NCBI RefSeq assembly: GCF_047219225.1
Contig: NZ_CP178208.1
Span: 2,108,001-2,172,000, forward strand
From: IMCC45349 sp047219225
GTDB taxonomy: Bacteria; Bacteroidota; Bacteroidia; Flavobacteriales; Flavobacteriaceae
Direction: 5' to 3'
DNA length: 64,000 nt
This document shows positions 8,286 through 16,045 of this stretch, piece by piece. Numbering within the stretch: position 1 is the first letter of the stretch; every line of letters begins with the position of its first letter. The notes under the pieces were generated by a model, which worked only from the letters and a program-made list of their open reading frames with translations, had not been told where the DNA came from and searched no databases. Position numbers and translations under genes: made by a program.

Positions 8286-9635
8286 ATGAAATTTATAGAG
8301 ACTTTAAAAAATGTTTGGAAAATAACGGAATTAAAAGATAGAATCGTTCTTACTTTAGGAATGCTTTTAATTTACCGTTTTGGAGCGCAAGTAGTGCTTC
8401 CTGGAATAGATGCAAGTAAATTAGGTGTGTTAGGTGATAATACCGATACTGGCCTTTTAGGTTTACTTAATGCCTTTACAGGAGGAGCTTTTGCTAATGC
8501 TTCAGTTTTTGCATTGGGTATTATGCCATATATTTCTGCTTCAATTGTAGTGCAGTTAATGGGAATTGCTATTCCTTATTTACAAAAACTACAAAAAGAA
8601 GGAGCAAGTGGACAAAAGAAAATTACACAAATTACACGTTGGTTAACTATTGGTATTTGTTTAGTACAAGCACCAGGTTATTTAGTAAGCTTACCTAGTT
8701 TAGGAATTCCTCAAGAAGCATTTTTATTAGGTCAAGGAGGATTATTCTATTTCTCTTCTATAGTTATTCTTGTAACTGGCTGTATTTTTGCAATGTGGCT
8801 TGGTGAAAAGATTACAGATAAAGGTATAGGTAATGGTATCTCATTATTAATTATGGTAGGTATTATTGCTACAATGCCAGTATCTTTTGTACAAGAATAT
8901 GTTTCTAGAGTAACAGAGTCTAATGGTGGTTTAATAATGATATTAATAGAACTTGTAATTTGGTTCGTAATTATTCTTGCATCAGTAATGCTAGTAATGG
9001 CTGTACGTAAAATTGCTGTACAGTACGCTAGAAGAACTGCTTCTGGTGGATACGAAAAAAATGTATTTGGTTCTAGACAATATATACCATTAAAACTTAA
9101 TGCTTCTGGTGTAATGCCAATCATTTTCGCACAAGCAATTATGTTTGTACCTGGTTTAATTGGAGGAATGGACTTTATGAAAGATTCTTCTGTTGGACAA
9201 TGGTTACAAGCTTCGTTTAGCGATATATTTGGATTAACGTACAATATTGTATTTGCATTATTAATTATAATATTCACGTATTTCTATACGGCAATTACAG
9301 TACCTACAAATAAAATGGCAGACGATTTAAAGCGTAGCGGAGGATTTATTCCAGGAATACGCCCAGGATCTGAAACATCAGAGTACTTAGATAAGATAAT
9401 GTCACAAATTACATTACCTGGTTCTATATTCTTAGCATTGATTGCTGTGTTCCCAGCAATTATCGTTAAGCTTATGAATGTACAACAAGGATGGGCATTA
9501 TTTTTCGGAGGTACATCATTATTAATTATGGTTGGAGTTGCAATCGATACTATGCAACAAGTAAATTCATACTTGTTGAATAAGCATTATGATGGCTTGA
9601 TGAAGACTGGTAAAAATAGAAAAGCAGCACAATAA
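8286..9635 (+). CDS. secY: preprotein translocase subunit SecY
   Basis: Central channel of the SecYEG translocon in the inner membrane, 449 residues with about ten hydrophobic helices. Landmarks: an N-terminal amphipathic helix (MKFIETLKNVWKITELKDR), the plug/TM2 area (LLGLLNAFTGGAFANASVFA), the GIMPYISASIVVQLM signature around residues 78-92, and the conserved basic cytoplasmic loop ending TM8-TM9 (FIPGIRPGSETSEYLDKI). It lies at the end of the spc segment. The adk and map genes that follow secY in many bacteria are absent; infA follows after 20 bp. Confidence 0.98.
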   Translation: MKFIETLKNVWKITELKDRIVLTLGMLLIYRFGAQVVLPGIDASKLGVLGDNTDTGLLGLLNAFTGGAFANASVFALGIMPYISASIVVQLMGIAIPYLQKLQKEGASGQKKITQITRWLTIGICLVQAPGYLVSLPSLGIPQEAFLLGQGGLFYFSSIVILVTGCIFAMWLGEKITDKGIGNGISLLIMVGIIATMPVSFVQEYVSRVTESNGGLIMILIELVIWFVIILASVMLVMAVRKIAVQYARRTASGGYEKNVFGSRQYIPLKLNASGVMPIIFAQAIMFVPGLIGGMDFMKDSSVGQWLQASFSDIFGLTYNIVFALLIIIFTYFYTAITVPTNKMADDLKRSGGFIPGIRPGSETSEYLDKIMSQITLPGSIFLALIAVFPAIIVKLMNVQQGWALFFGGTSLLIMVGVAIDTMQQVNSYLLNKHYDGLMKTGKNRKAAQ

Positions 9636-9655
9636 GCTTCTTAATATATAATACT

Positions 9656-9871
9656 ATGGCAAAACAAGCAGCAATAGAACAAGACGGAACAATAATAGAA
9701 GCATTGTCAAATGCTATGTTTCGTGTAGAATTAGAAAATGGTCACATTGTGACTGCACATATCTCTGGTAAAATGCGTATGCATTATATTAAACTTTTAC
9801 CAGGTGATAAAGTTAAATTAGAAATGAGTCCTTACGATTTATCTAAGGCAAGAATAACTTATAGATACTAA
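9656..9871 (+). CDS. infA: translation initiation factor IF-1
   Basis: IF-1, 71 residues, a single OB-fold that occupies the A site of the 30S subunit during initiation. The sequence has MAKQAAIEQDGTIIEALSNA, FRVELENGHIVTAHISGKMR and LLPGDKVKLEMSPYDLSKAR, all at the usual places. It lies between secY and rpmJ as in most Bacteroidota. Confidence 0.98.
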   Translation: MAKQAAIEQDGTIIEALSNAMFRVELENGHIVTAHISGKMRMHYIKLLPGDKVKLEMSPYDLSKARITYRY

Positions 9872-9875
9872 TACG

Positions 9876-9992
9876 ATGAAAGTAAGAGCATCAGTTAAAA
9901 AAAGAAGTGCAGATTGTAAAATCGTACGAAGAAAAGGTAGACTTTACGTAATCAACAAAAAGAATCCTAGATTCAAACAAAGACAAGGTTAA
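9876..9992 (+). CDS. rpmJ: 50S ribosomal protein L36, zinc-free form
   Basis: A 38-residue gene read directly in the gap after infA. It starts MKVRASVKKRSADCKIVRRK and ends NPRFKQRQG, matching L36 over its full length. Compared with the zinc-binding form, whose ligands are Cys11, Cys14, Cys27 and His33, this protein has Ser11, Cys14, Asn27 and Phe33, so three of the four ligands are missing and it should not bind zinc. It starts 4 bp after the infA stop and ends 2 bp before rpsM. Confidence 0.97.
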   Translation: MKVRASVKKRSADCKIVRRKGRLYVINKKNPRFKQRQG

Positions 9993-9994
9993 TT

Positions 9995-10369
9995 ATGGCT
10001 AGAATTGCAGGTGTAGACATACCAAAACAAAAAAGAGGAGTTATCTCTTTAACTTATATCTACGGAGTAGGTAGAAGTAGAGCAAAAGAAATATTAGCTA
10101 CTGCTAAAGTAGATGAGAGTACTAAAGTATCAGATTGGACTGATGAAGAAATCAGTAACATTCGTGCTGCAGTAGGATCTTATACTATTGAAGGAGAGTT
10201 ACGTTCTGAAACTCAATTAAACATTAAGCGTTTAATGGACATAGGTTGTTACAGAGGAATCCGTCACAGATCTGGATTACCTTTAAGAGGACAACGTACT
10301 AAGAACAACTCAAGAACAAGAAAAGGTAGAAGAAAAACAGTTGCTAACAAGAAAAAGGTAACTAAATAA
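9995..10369 (+). CDS. rpsM: 30S ribosomal protein S13
   Basis: S13, 124 residues, in the 30S head contacting tRNAs and L5. Opens MARIAGVDIPKQKRGVISLT with the helix-two-turn-helix region YIYGVGRSRAKEILATAKVD, then the C-terminal signature CYRGIRHRSGLPLRGQRTKN and a basic tail. It begins 2 bp after rpmJ. Confidence 0.98.
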   Translation: MARIAGVDIPKQKRGVISLTYIYGVGRSRAKEILATAKVDESTKVSDWTDEEISNIRAAVGSYTIEGELRSETQLNIKRLMDIGCYRGIRHRSGLPLRGQRTKNNSRTRKGRRKTVANKKKVTK

Positions 10370-10474
10370 TAACAGACATTAGTCATTAGTTTATAGACGT
10401 TAGAAGAATCTGCCTGAAATAGAAATGTTTAGGATTCTAACAACTAAAACTAACAACTAAAACTAAAAAACAAT
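10370..10474 (+). promoter_or_regulatory. rpsM-rpsK intergenic leader with a 13-bp tandem repeat
   Basis: The 105-bp gap is long for this cluster. It contains variants of TTAG/TAGACNTTAG at 10377-10402 and two perfect tandem copies of ACAACTAAAACTA at 10440-10465, just ahead of the A-rich rpsK translation start. No promoter-like TAnnTTTG or stable hairpin is evident. It could be a translation enhancer-like leader or simple slippage expansion; function is unknown. Confidence 0.35.
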
Positions 10475-10858
10475 ATGGCAAAGTCAAGTACTAAAAAACG
10501 TAAAGTTATAGTAGAGTCTAATGGAGAAGCGCACATTACTGCGTCTTTCAACAACATTATTATCTCATTAACTAACAAAAAAGGTGACGTAATTTCATGG
10601 TCATCTGCTGGTAAAATGGGATTTAGAGGATCTAAGAAAAACACACCTTACGCTGCTCAATTAGCTGCAGAAGATGCAGTAGCAGTAGCTAAAGAAGCTG
10701 GATTAAAGAAAGTGAAGGTATATGTTAAAGGTCCTGGTAATGGTAGAGAATCTGCTATCAGATCTATTCACAATGGTGGTATTGAAGTTACAGAAATTAT
10801 CGATGTAACACCTACACCTCACAACGGTTGTAGACCTCCAAAAAGAAGAAGAGTATAA
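10475..10858 (+). CDS. rpsK: 30S ribosomal protein S11
   Basis: S11, 127 residues, on the 30S platform near the E-site mRNA. Contains ITASFNNIIISLTNKKGDVI, the GFRGSKKNTPYAAQLAAEDA segment and the C-terminal signature DVTPTPHNGCRPPKRRRV. Standard length. It is the last gene before a strong hairpin terminator, so the alpha-type gene set is split here. Confidence 0.98.
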   Translation: MAKSSTKKRKVIVESNGEAHITASFNNIIISLTNKKGDVISWSSAGKMGFRGSKKNTPYAAQLAAEDAVAVAKEAGLKKVKVYVKGPGNGRESAIRSIHNGGIEVTEIIDVTPTPHNGCRPPKRRRV

Positions 10859-10874
10859 TTTATACAATTTTCAG

Positions 10875-10918
10875 AAAAATTAATATCAATCGTTTTTAAT
10901 GGTTGATATTAATTTTTT
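10875..10918. terminator. intrinsic terminator after rpsK
   Basis: A perfect 15-bp inverted repeat (10875-10889 with 10903-10917) with a 13-nt loop and a T run at the 3' end. The A-run on the left means it could work in both directions. It separates the upstream ribosomal transcript from rpsD-rpoA-rplQ. The stem is AT-rich, so some read-through is likely. Confidence 0.75.
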
Positions 10919-10929
10919 GTGTAAATTTG
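10903..10929 (+). promoter_or_regulatory. promoter of rpsD-rpoA-rplQ (TTG / TAAATTTG)
   Basis: A -7 box TAAATTTG at 10922-10929 fits the Bacteroidota consensus TAnnTTTG exactly, with a candidate -33 TTG at 10903-10905. The promoter overlaps the right arm of the preceding terminator. The leader to the rpsD start is about 90 nt, and the first 17 nt after the box are nearly identical to those at the gltA promoter. Confidence 0.65.
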
Positions 10930-11024
10930 CAAACCGAAAAAAATAAGTATTAACGAGAGATCAACGATTATCGAAGGATAAGCATAAGACCTTAATTCAT
11001 AATCACTCTCAAACAAATTTAAAA

Positions 11025-11630
11025 ATGGCAAGATATACTGGTCCTAAAACTAAAATCGCTCGTAAATTCGGCGAAGCTATCTTTGGAGAAGATAAATCTT
11101 TTGAAAAAAGAAATTATCCTCCAGGACAACACGGAAACAACAGAAGACGTGGGAAAAAATCTGAGTATGCAATCCAATTAATGGAGAAGCAAAAAGCTAA
11201 ATACACTTACGGTATTTTAGAGCGTCAATTTAGAAACATGTTTAAAAAAGCTACTGCTGCTCCTGGAATTACAGGTGAGGTGCTTTTACAACTATGTGAG
11301 TCTAGATTAGACAACGTAGTATACAGAATGGGATTATCTCGTTCTAGAAGAGGTGCTAGACAATTAGTTTCTCACAGACACATTACAGTTAACGGTGAAA
11401 TCGTTAACATTCCTTCTTACTCTTTAAAAGCTGGTGATGTAGTAGCAGTAAGAGAAAAATCTAAATCTTTAGAAGCTATTGAAAATGCATTAGCATCTTC
11501 AAGCAATGTATACGAATGGATTACTTGGAATAATGATACTAAGCAAGGAACATATGTTTCAGTTCCTGCTAGAGTTCAAATTCCAGAAAACATTAACGAG
11601 CAGTTCATCGTAGAATTATATTCTAAATAA
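11025..11630 (+). CDS. rpsD: 30S ribosomal protein S4
   Basis: S4, 201 residues, a primary 16S rRNA binder that nucleates 30S assembly. It shows MARYTGPKTKIARKFGEAIF at the start and an S4 RNA-binding domain at about residues 92-152 (ESRLDNVVYRMGLSRSRRGA, RQLVSHRHITVNGEIVNIPS). No N-terminal zinc cysteines are present (C-minus type). First gene of a three-gene transcript with rpoA and rplQ. Confidence 0.98.
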   Translation: MARYTGPKTKIARKFGEAIFGEDKSFEKRNYPPGQHGNNRRRGKKSEYAIQLMEKQKAKYTYGILERQFRNMFKKATAAPGITGEVLLQLCESRLDNVVYRMGLSRSRRGARQLVSHRHITVNGEIVNIPSYSLKAGDVVAVREKSKSLEAIENALASSSNVYEWITWNNDTKQGTYVSVPARVQIPENINEQFIVELYSK

Positions 11631-11729
11631 TAATAAATTAACCATATTGGTGTTTGGCCAAAGGGTATATAAGCATTTCTTCAAACTTTTATACCGCGCA
11701 ACTAAACAACAATTAAAACGAAGAAAACA

Positions 11730-12722
11730 ATGGCAATATTAAATTTTCAAAAGCCCGATAAAGTAATCATGATTGATTCTACAGATTTTGAAGGGAAATT
11801 CGAATTTCGTCCTTTAGAACCTGGTTATGGATTAACAGTAGGAAATGCTTTAAGAAGAGTTTTATTATCTTCTTTAGAAGGATTTGCAATTACTTCAGTG
11901 AGAATTGAAGGTGTAGAACACGAATTTTCAACAATCGCAGGCGTAGTAGAAGATGTAACTGAAATTATTCTTAACTTAAAGCAAGTTCGTTTTAAGCGTC
12001 AAATAGATGAAATAGATAACGAGTCTGTTTCTATTTCTATCTCAGGACAAGAACAAATTACAGCAGGTGATTTCCAAAAATTTATCTCAGGATTCCAAGT
12101 GTTAAACTCAGATCACGTTATCTGTAACTTAGACCCTAAGGTAAGTATTAACATGGAAATTACAATTGAAAAAGGTAGAGGATATGTTCCAGCTGAAGAA
12201 AACAAAAAGGCTACAGCACCAATGGGAACAATCTTTACAGATTCAATTTATACACCTATAAAAAATGTAAAGTATGGTGTTGAAAACTTCCGTGTAGAGC
12301 AAAAAACGGATTACGAAAAATTAGTTTTTGAAATTCAAACTGACGGATCAATCAACCCTCAAGATGCTTTAACTGAAGCAGCTAAAATTTTAATTCACCA
12401 CTTCATGTTATTCTCTGATGAGCGTATCACTTTAGAGGCTGATGAAATTGCACAAACTGAAACTTATGATGAGGAATCTCTACATATGCGTCAGTTATTA
12501 AAAACTAAGTTAATTGATATGGATTTATCTGTTCGTGCTCTTAACTGTTTAAAGGCTGCAGAAGTAGATACTTTAGGAGACTTAGTATCTTTCAATAAAA
12601 ATGATTTAATGAAATTCAGAAACTTTGGTAAAAAATCTTTAACAGAGCTTGAAGAGCTTGTAAATGTTAAAGGACTAAATTTCGGAATGGACTTAAGTAA
12701 ATATAAATTAGATAAAGATTAA
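11730..12722 (+). CDS. rpoA: DNA-directed RNA polymerase alpha subunit
   Basis: RpoA, 330 residues, the scaffold dimer for RNA polymerase assembly. N-terminal domain landmarks are EGKFEFRPLEPGYGLTVGNA with LRRVLLSSLEGFAITSVRIE (about residues 22-60) and the acidic region around residue 190. The linker precedes the C-terminal domain (about residues 255-320: LSVRALNCLKAAEVDTLGDL, FGKKSLTELEELV), which contacts promoter DNA and regulators. It follows rpsD after a 99-bp gap. Confidence 0.98.
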   Translation: MAILNFQKPDKVIMIDSTDFEGKFEFRPLEPGYGLTVGNALRRVLLSSLEGFAITSVRIEGVEHEFSTIAGVVEDVTEIILNLKQVRFKRQIDEIDNESVSISISGQEQITAGDFQKFISGFQVLNSDHVICNLDPKVSINMEITIEKGRGYVPAEENKKATAPMGTIFTDSIYTPIKNVKYGVENFRVEQKTDYEKLVFEIQTDGSINPQDALTEAAKILIHHFMLFSDERITLEADEIAQTETYDEESLHMRQLLKTKLIDMDLSVRALNCLKAAEVDTLGDLVSFNKNDLMKFRNFGKKSLTELEELVNVKGLNFGMDLSKYKLDKD

Positions 12723-12781
12723 TTAATCATATTTTGCTCCTCGTATACCGAGTTTGGTAGCAAGATGATAAAACAAATGTC

Positions 12782-13252
12782 ATGAGACACGGAAAAAAAG
12801 TAAACCATTTAGGTAGAAAAACCGCTCACAGAAAAGCAATGTTAGCTAATATGGCTTGTTCTTTAATAGAGCACAAGCGTATTAACACAACTGTTGCTAA
12901 AGCAAAAGCTTTAAAGCAATTTGTAGAGCCAATGATTACTAAGTCAAAAGAAGATACAACTCATAACAGACGTATCGTAATGGCTAAACTTCGTCAAAAA
13001 GACGCAGTTACAGAATTGTTTAGAGATGTTGCAGTAAAAGTTGCAGATCGTCCAGGAGGTTACACAAGAATTATTAAACTTGGTAATCGTTTAGGTGATA
13101 ACGCTGATATGGCAATGATAGAGCTTGTTGATTACAACGAAATCTATAATGCAGGAAAGCCAGCAAAGAAGACAACTCGTAGAAGTAGAAGAGGTGGTTC
13201 AAAGCCAGCTGCTGCTCCAGTTGAGACTCAAGCAACTAACGAAGAAGAATAA
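12782..13252 (+). CDS. rplQ: 50S ribosomal protein L17
   Basis: L17, 156 residues, near the exit tunnel. Core family sequence MRHGKKVNHLGRKTAHRKAM and the C-terminal GYTRIIKLGNRLGDNADMA with MIELVDYNE. After about residue 124 there is a basic then acidic low-complexity tail (KKTTRRSRRGGSKPAAA ... TNEEE), a common extension in Bacteroidota. Last gene of the ribosomal region; a terminator follows at once. Confidence 0.98.
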   Translation: MRHGKKVNHLGRKTAHRKAMLANMACSLIEHKRINTTVAKAKALKQFVEPMITKSKEDTTHNRRIVMAKLRQKDAVTELFRDVAVKVADRPGGYTRIIKLGNRLGDNADMAMIELVDYNEIYNAGKPAKKTTRRSRRGGSKPAAAPVETQATNEEE

Positions 13253-13275
13253 ATGTTAATAAGCATTAATAAAAT

Positions 13276-13308
13276 AAAGGATAAACTTTTTTAGTTTGTC
13301 CTTTTTTT
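13276..13308 (+). terminator. rplQ terminator
   Basis: A 12-bp stem (13276-13287 with 13293-13304, one G-T pair) with a 5-nt T loop, followed by a run of T to 13308. It closes the rpsD-rpoA-rplQ transcript. Confidence 0.85.
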
Positions 13309-13311
13309 ATA

Positions 13312-13319
13312 CAATTTTG
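13312..13319 (+). promoter_or_regulatory. candidate carA -7 box
   Basis: CAATTTTG, one mismatch from the Bacteroidota TAnnTTTG box, placed directly after the rplQ terminator and 26 bp before the carA ATG. A clear -33 box is not visible, because the upstream region is the terminator U-tract. Confidence 0.45.
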
Positions 13320-13345
13320 CGAAACTTTACAACACAATTAAATCT

Positions 13346-14443
13346 ATGAAATACCAAACACGTAAAAAAGCGTTAATTTTATTAGCCGACGGAACAATAT
13401 TTTATGGTAAGGCTATAGGAAAAGAAGGTAGTGCATTCGGAGAAGTATGTTTTAATACAGGAATGACAGGATATCAAGAAGTATTTACAGACCCTTCATA
13501 TTTTGGCCAATTAATGGTAACTACTAATGCACACATTGGTAATTACGGAGTCAATAATGAAGAAGTAGAATCAGATTCTATTAAAATTGCTGGTCTTATC
13601 TGTAAAAACTTTAGTTACAATTATTCAAGAGAAGCTGCAGATGCTTCACTAGAAGAGTTTTTTGAAAAAAATAACCTATTTGGAATTTCTGATGTAGACA
13701 CTAGAGCATTAGTTAGCTATATTAGAGATAATGGCGCAATGAATGCTGTAATATCTACAGATGTTGATAACATAGAAGGATTAAAAAAGCAATTAGCCGA
13801 AGTTCCTAATATGGAAGGTCTAGAATTAGCTTCAAAAGTATCTACCAAAGAACCATATTATTTTGGTAATGAAAATGCTAAATATAAAATTGCTGCTTTA
13901 GATATAGGTATTAAGAAAAATATCTTACGCAATTTTGCAAAACGTGATGCTTACATAAAAGTATTTCCTTACAATGCAACTTTCGAAGAATTAAGTGCAT
14001 GGAATCCTGACGGTTATTTCTTGTCTAATGGACCTGGAGATCCACAGCCTTTAGTTGAAGCACAACAATTAGCAAAAACAGTAATTGAAAAGAATTTACC
14101 ATTATTTGGTATTTGTTTAGGACACCAAGTAATTGCTTTAGCAAACGGTGTGTCTACGTACAAAATGCATAATGGACATAGAGGTATAAATCATCCTGTT
14201 AAAAACTTAAAAACAGGAAAAGGAGAGATTACTTCACAAAACCATGGTTTTGCAGTTAATAGAGAAGAAGCTGAAACGCATCCAGATTTAGAGATTACTC
14301 ACTTGCATTTAAATGATAATACAGTAGCAGGAATAGCAATGAAAAACAAAAATTGTTTTTCTGTACAGTACCATCCTGAAGCAAGTCCTGGACCACATGA
14401 TTCAACATATTTGTTTGATGAATTCATTGAATGTTTAAAATAA
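13346..14443 (+). CDS. carA: carbamoyl-phosphate synthase small (glutaminase) subunit
   Basis: CarA, 365 residues, hydrolyses glutamine and passes ammonia to the large subunit for carbamoyl phosphate, feeding pyrimidine and arginine synthesis. The N-terminal domain holds LADGTIFYGKAIGKEGSAFG and FNTGMTGYQEVFTDPSYFGQ. The C-terminal class I glutamine amidotransferase domain has the nucleophile cysteine in LFGICLGHQVIALA and the His-Glu of the triad in YHPEASPGPHD. The carB gene is not adjacent; a terminator follows directly, so carA is transcribed alone here. Confidence 0.97.
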   Translation: MKYQTRKKALILLADGTIFYGKAIGKEGSAFGEVCFNTGMTGYQEVFTDPSYFGQLMVTTNAHIGNYGVNNEEVESDSIKIAGLICKNFSYNYSREAADASLEEFFEKNNLFGISDVDTRALVSYIRDNGAMNAVISTDVDNIEGLKKQLAEVPNMEGLELASKVSTKEPYYFGNENAKYKIAALDIGIKKNILRNFAKRDAYIKVFPYNATFEELSAWNPDGYFLSNGPGDPQPLVEAQQLAKTVIEKNLPLFGICLGHQVIALANGVSTYKMHNGHRGINHPVKNLKTGKGEITSQNHGFAVNREEAETHPDLEITHLHLNDNTVAGIAMKNKNCFSVQYHPEASPGPHDSTYLFDEFIECLK

Positions 14444-14450
14444 TAAGATT

Positions 14451-14485
14451 AAAAGGTAACATTAATTAAGCGTGTTACCTTTTTT
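14451..14485 (+). terminator. carA terminator
   Basis: An 11-bp perfect stem (AAAAGGTAACA at 14451-14461 with its complement at 14473-14483), 11-nt loop, and T run to 14485. It sits 8 bp after the carA stop. Confidence 0.88.
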
Positions 14486-14557
14486 GTTTACTAAAACGTT
14501 ATCGCAAAAAATAACGCAATAAAGCTTTCAATAGCTTAATTTTAAAGGAACATTTCG

Positions 14558-14565
14558 TAAATTTA
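14558..14565 (+). promoter_or_regulatory. candidate eno -7 box
   Basis: TAAATTTA, one mismatch from TAnnTTTG, 32 bp before the eno start. It is preceded by TTTCG, as is the gltA box at 16001, which suggests related housekeeping promoters. Confidence 0.4.
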
Positions 14566-14597
14566 CACTATAAAAATAATAACAAAATATTAGAAAA

Positions 14598-15890
14598 ATG
14601 AGCATAATAATTGACATACATGCAAGACAAATTTTTGATTCTCGTGGTAACCCTACTGTAGAGGTAGATGTAATTACTGAAAATGGAGCTATGGGAAGAG
14701 CTGCAGTACCTTCAGGAGCATCAACTGGAGAGCATGAAGCTGTTGAGCTTAGAGATGGAGGTTCAGAATATATGGGGAAAGCTGTTTTAAAAGCAGTTGA
14801 AAATGTAAACACAATTATAGCTCAGGAATTATTAGGTGTTTCGGTTTTTGAACAAAATCTAATCGATCAAACTATGATTGAAATAGATGGTACACCAAAT
14901 AAATCTAAATTAGGAGCTAATGCAATTTTAGGTGTTTCTTTAGCAGCAGCTAAAGCGGCAGCAGCAGAATTAGGGATGCCATTATATCGTTATGTTGGAG
15001 GCGTGAGTGCAAATACACTTCCAGTGCCAATGATGAATATTATTAATGGAGGTTCACATAGTGATGCGCCAATAGCATTTCAAGAGTTTATGGTAATGCC
15101 AGTTAAGGCTAAATCATTTACACAAGCAATGCAAATGGGATCTGAGATTTTCCATAACCTTAAAAAAGTACTTCATGATAGAAATTTAAGTACTGCCGTT
15201 GGTGATGAAGGTGGTTTTGCTCCAAATTTAGCTGGAGGAACAGAAGATGCTTTAGACACTATTGCAAAAGCTGTTGAGAATGCAGGATACAGTTTTGGTG
15301 ATGAAATTATGATAGCATTAGATTGTGCTTCTGCTGAGTTTTATAAAGATGGAAAGTACGATTATACAATTTTCGAAGGAGAAAAAGGTATGGTAAGAAC
15401 ATCTGAGGAGCAAGCAGCTTATTTAGCAGAGTTATGTGATAAATACCCAATTATCTCAATTGAAGATGGAATGGATGAAAATGATTGGGATGGATGGAAA
15501 GTATTAACTGAAAAAGTTGGTGATAAAGTACAATTAGTTGGTGATGATTTATACGTTACAAATGTGGAGCGTTTATCAAAAGGAATTGAAAATGGAATAG
15601 CTAATTCTATTTTAATTAAAGTAAATCAAATAGGTACTTTAACCGAGACTATTGCTGCAGTAAATATGGCTAAAAATGCTGGATACACATCTGTAATGTC
15701 ACATCGTTCTGGTGAAACAGAAGATAATACAATTGCTGACTTAGCAGTAGCATTAAATTGCGGTCAAATAAAGACTGGATCTGCTTCAAGAAGTGATAGA
15801 ATGGCGAAATATAACCAGTTACTTCGTATTGAAGAAGAACTTGGTAGTGTAGCTTATTATCCGCAAGAAAAAGCATTCAAGGTAAAGTAA
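14598..15890 (+). CDS. eno: enolase (phosphopyruvate hydratase)
   Basis: Enolase, 430 residues, converts 2-phosphoglycerate to phosphoenolpyruvate in glycolysis. Landmarks: AVPSGASTGEHEAVELRDG (loop covering the active site), the Mg ligands within LDCASAEFY, SIEDGMDENDWDGW and GDDLYVTN, and the signature LIKVNQIGTLTETIAAVNMA with SHRSGETEDNTIADLAV near the C-terminus. Single-gene unit between two terminators. Confidence 0.98.
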   Translation: MSIIIDIHARQIFDSRGNPTVEVDVITENGAMGRAAVPSGASTGEHEAVELRDGGSEYMGKAVLKAVENVNTIIAQELLGVSVFEQNLIDQTMIEIDGTPNKSKLGANAILGVSLAAAKAAAAELGMPLYRYVGGVSANTLPVPMMNIINGGSHSDAPIAFQEFMVMPVKAKSFTQAMQMGSEIFHNLKKVLHDRNLSTAVGDEGGFAPNLAGGTEDALDTIAKAVENAGYSFGDEIMIALDCASAEFYKDGKYDYTIFEGEKGMVRTSEEQAAYLAELCDKYPIISIEDGMDENDWDGWKVLTEKVGDKVQLVGDDLYVTNVERLSKGIENGIANSILIKVNQIGTLTETIAAVNMAKNAGYTSVMSHRSGETEDNTIADLAVALNCGQIKTGSASRSDRMAKYNQLLRIEEELGSVAYYPQEKAFKVK

Positions 15891-15912
15891 AACTTATCCT
15901 TTAAATATTAAG

Positions 15913-15943
15913 AAAGCGTTTCAATTATTGAAACGCTTTTTTT
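15913..15943 (+). terminator. eno terminator
   Basis: A perfect 12-bp stem (AAAGCGTTTCAA at 15913-15924 and complement at 15928-15939) with a 3-nt loop and seven T. Strong intrinsic terminator 23 bp after the stop. Confidence 0.92.
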
Positions 15944-16000
15944 GTATATCATTTTACCAATAAATATGTATTATTCATCAAAAATTAGGCCGAAATTTCG

Positions 16001-16025
16001 TAAATTAGCAAACCGCAAAAAATAA
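16001..16025 (+). promoter_or_regulatory. candidate gltA promoter and initial transcribed region
   Basis: TAAATTAG at 16001-16008 is one mismatch from TAnnTTTG. The 25-bp segment 16001-16025 matches the rpsD promoter segment 10922-10946 at 23 of 25 positions, including GCAAACCG and the following A-run. This argues that the segment is a real promoter plus start region. Confidence 0.55.
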
Positions 16026-16045
16026 TATAAAATTCAAGAATAAAT

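Noticed and set aside
8747..9277. Long 176-codon minus-strand frame inside secY
   Set aside because: It is antisense to a full-length conserved secY, has low-complexity Ile/Asn-rich composition and no recognisable motif.
10440..10465. Tandem repeat as a CRISPR fragment
   Set aside because: Units are 13 bp, directly adjacent with no spacers, and only two.
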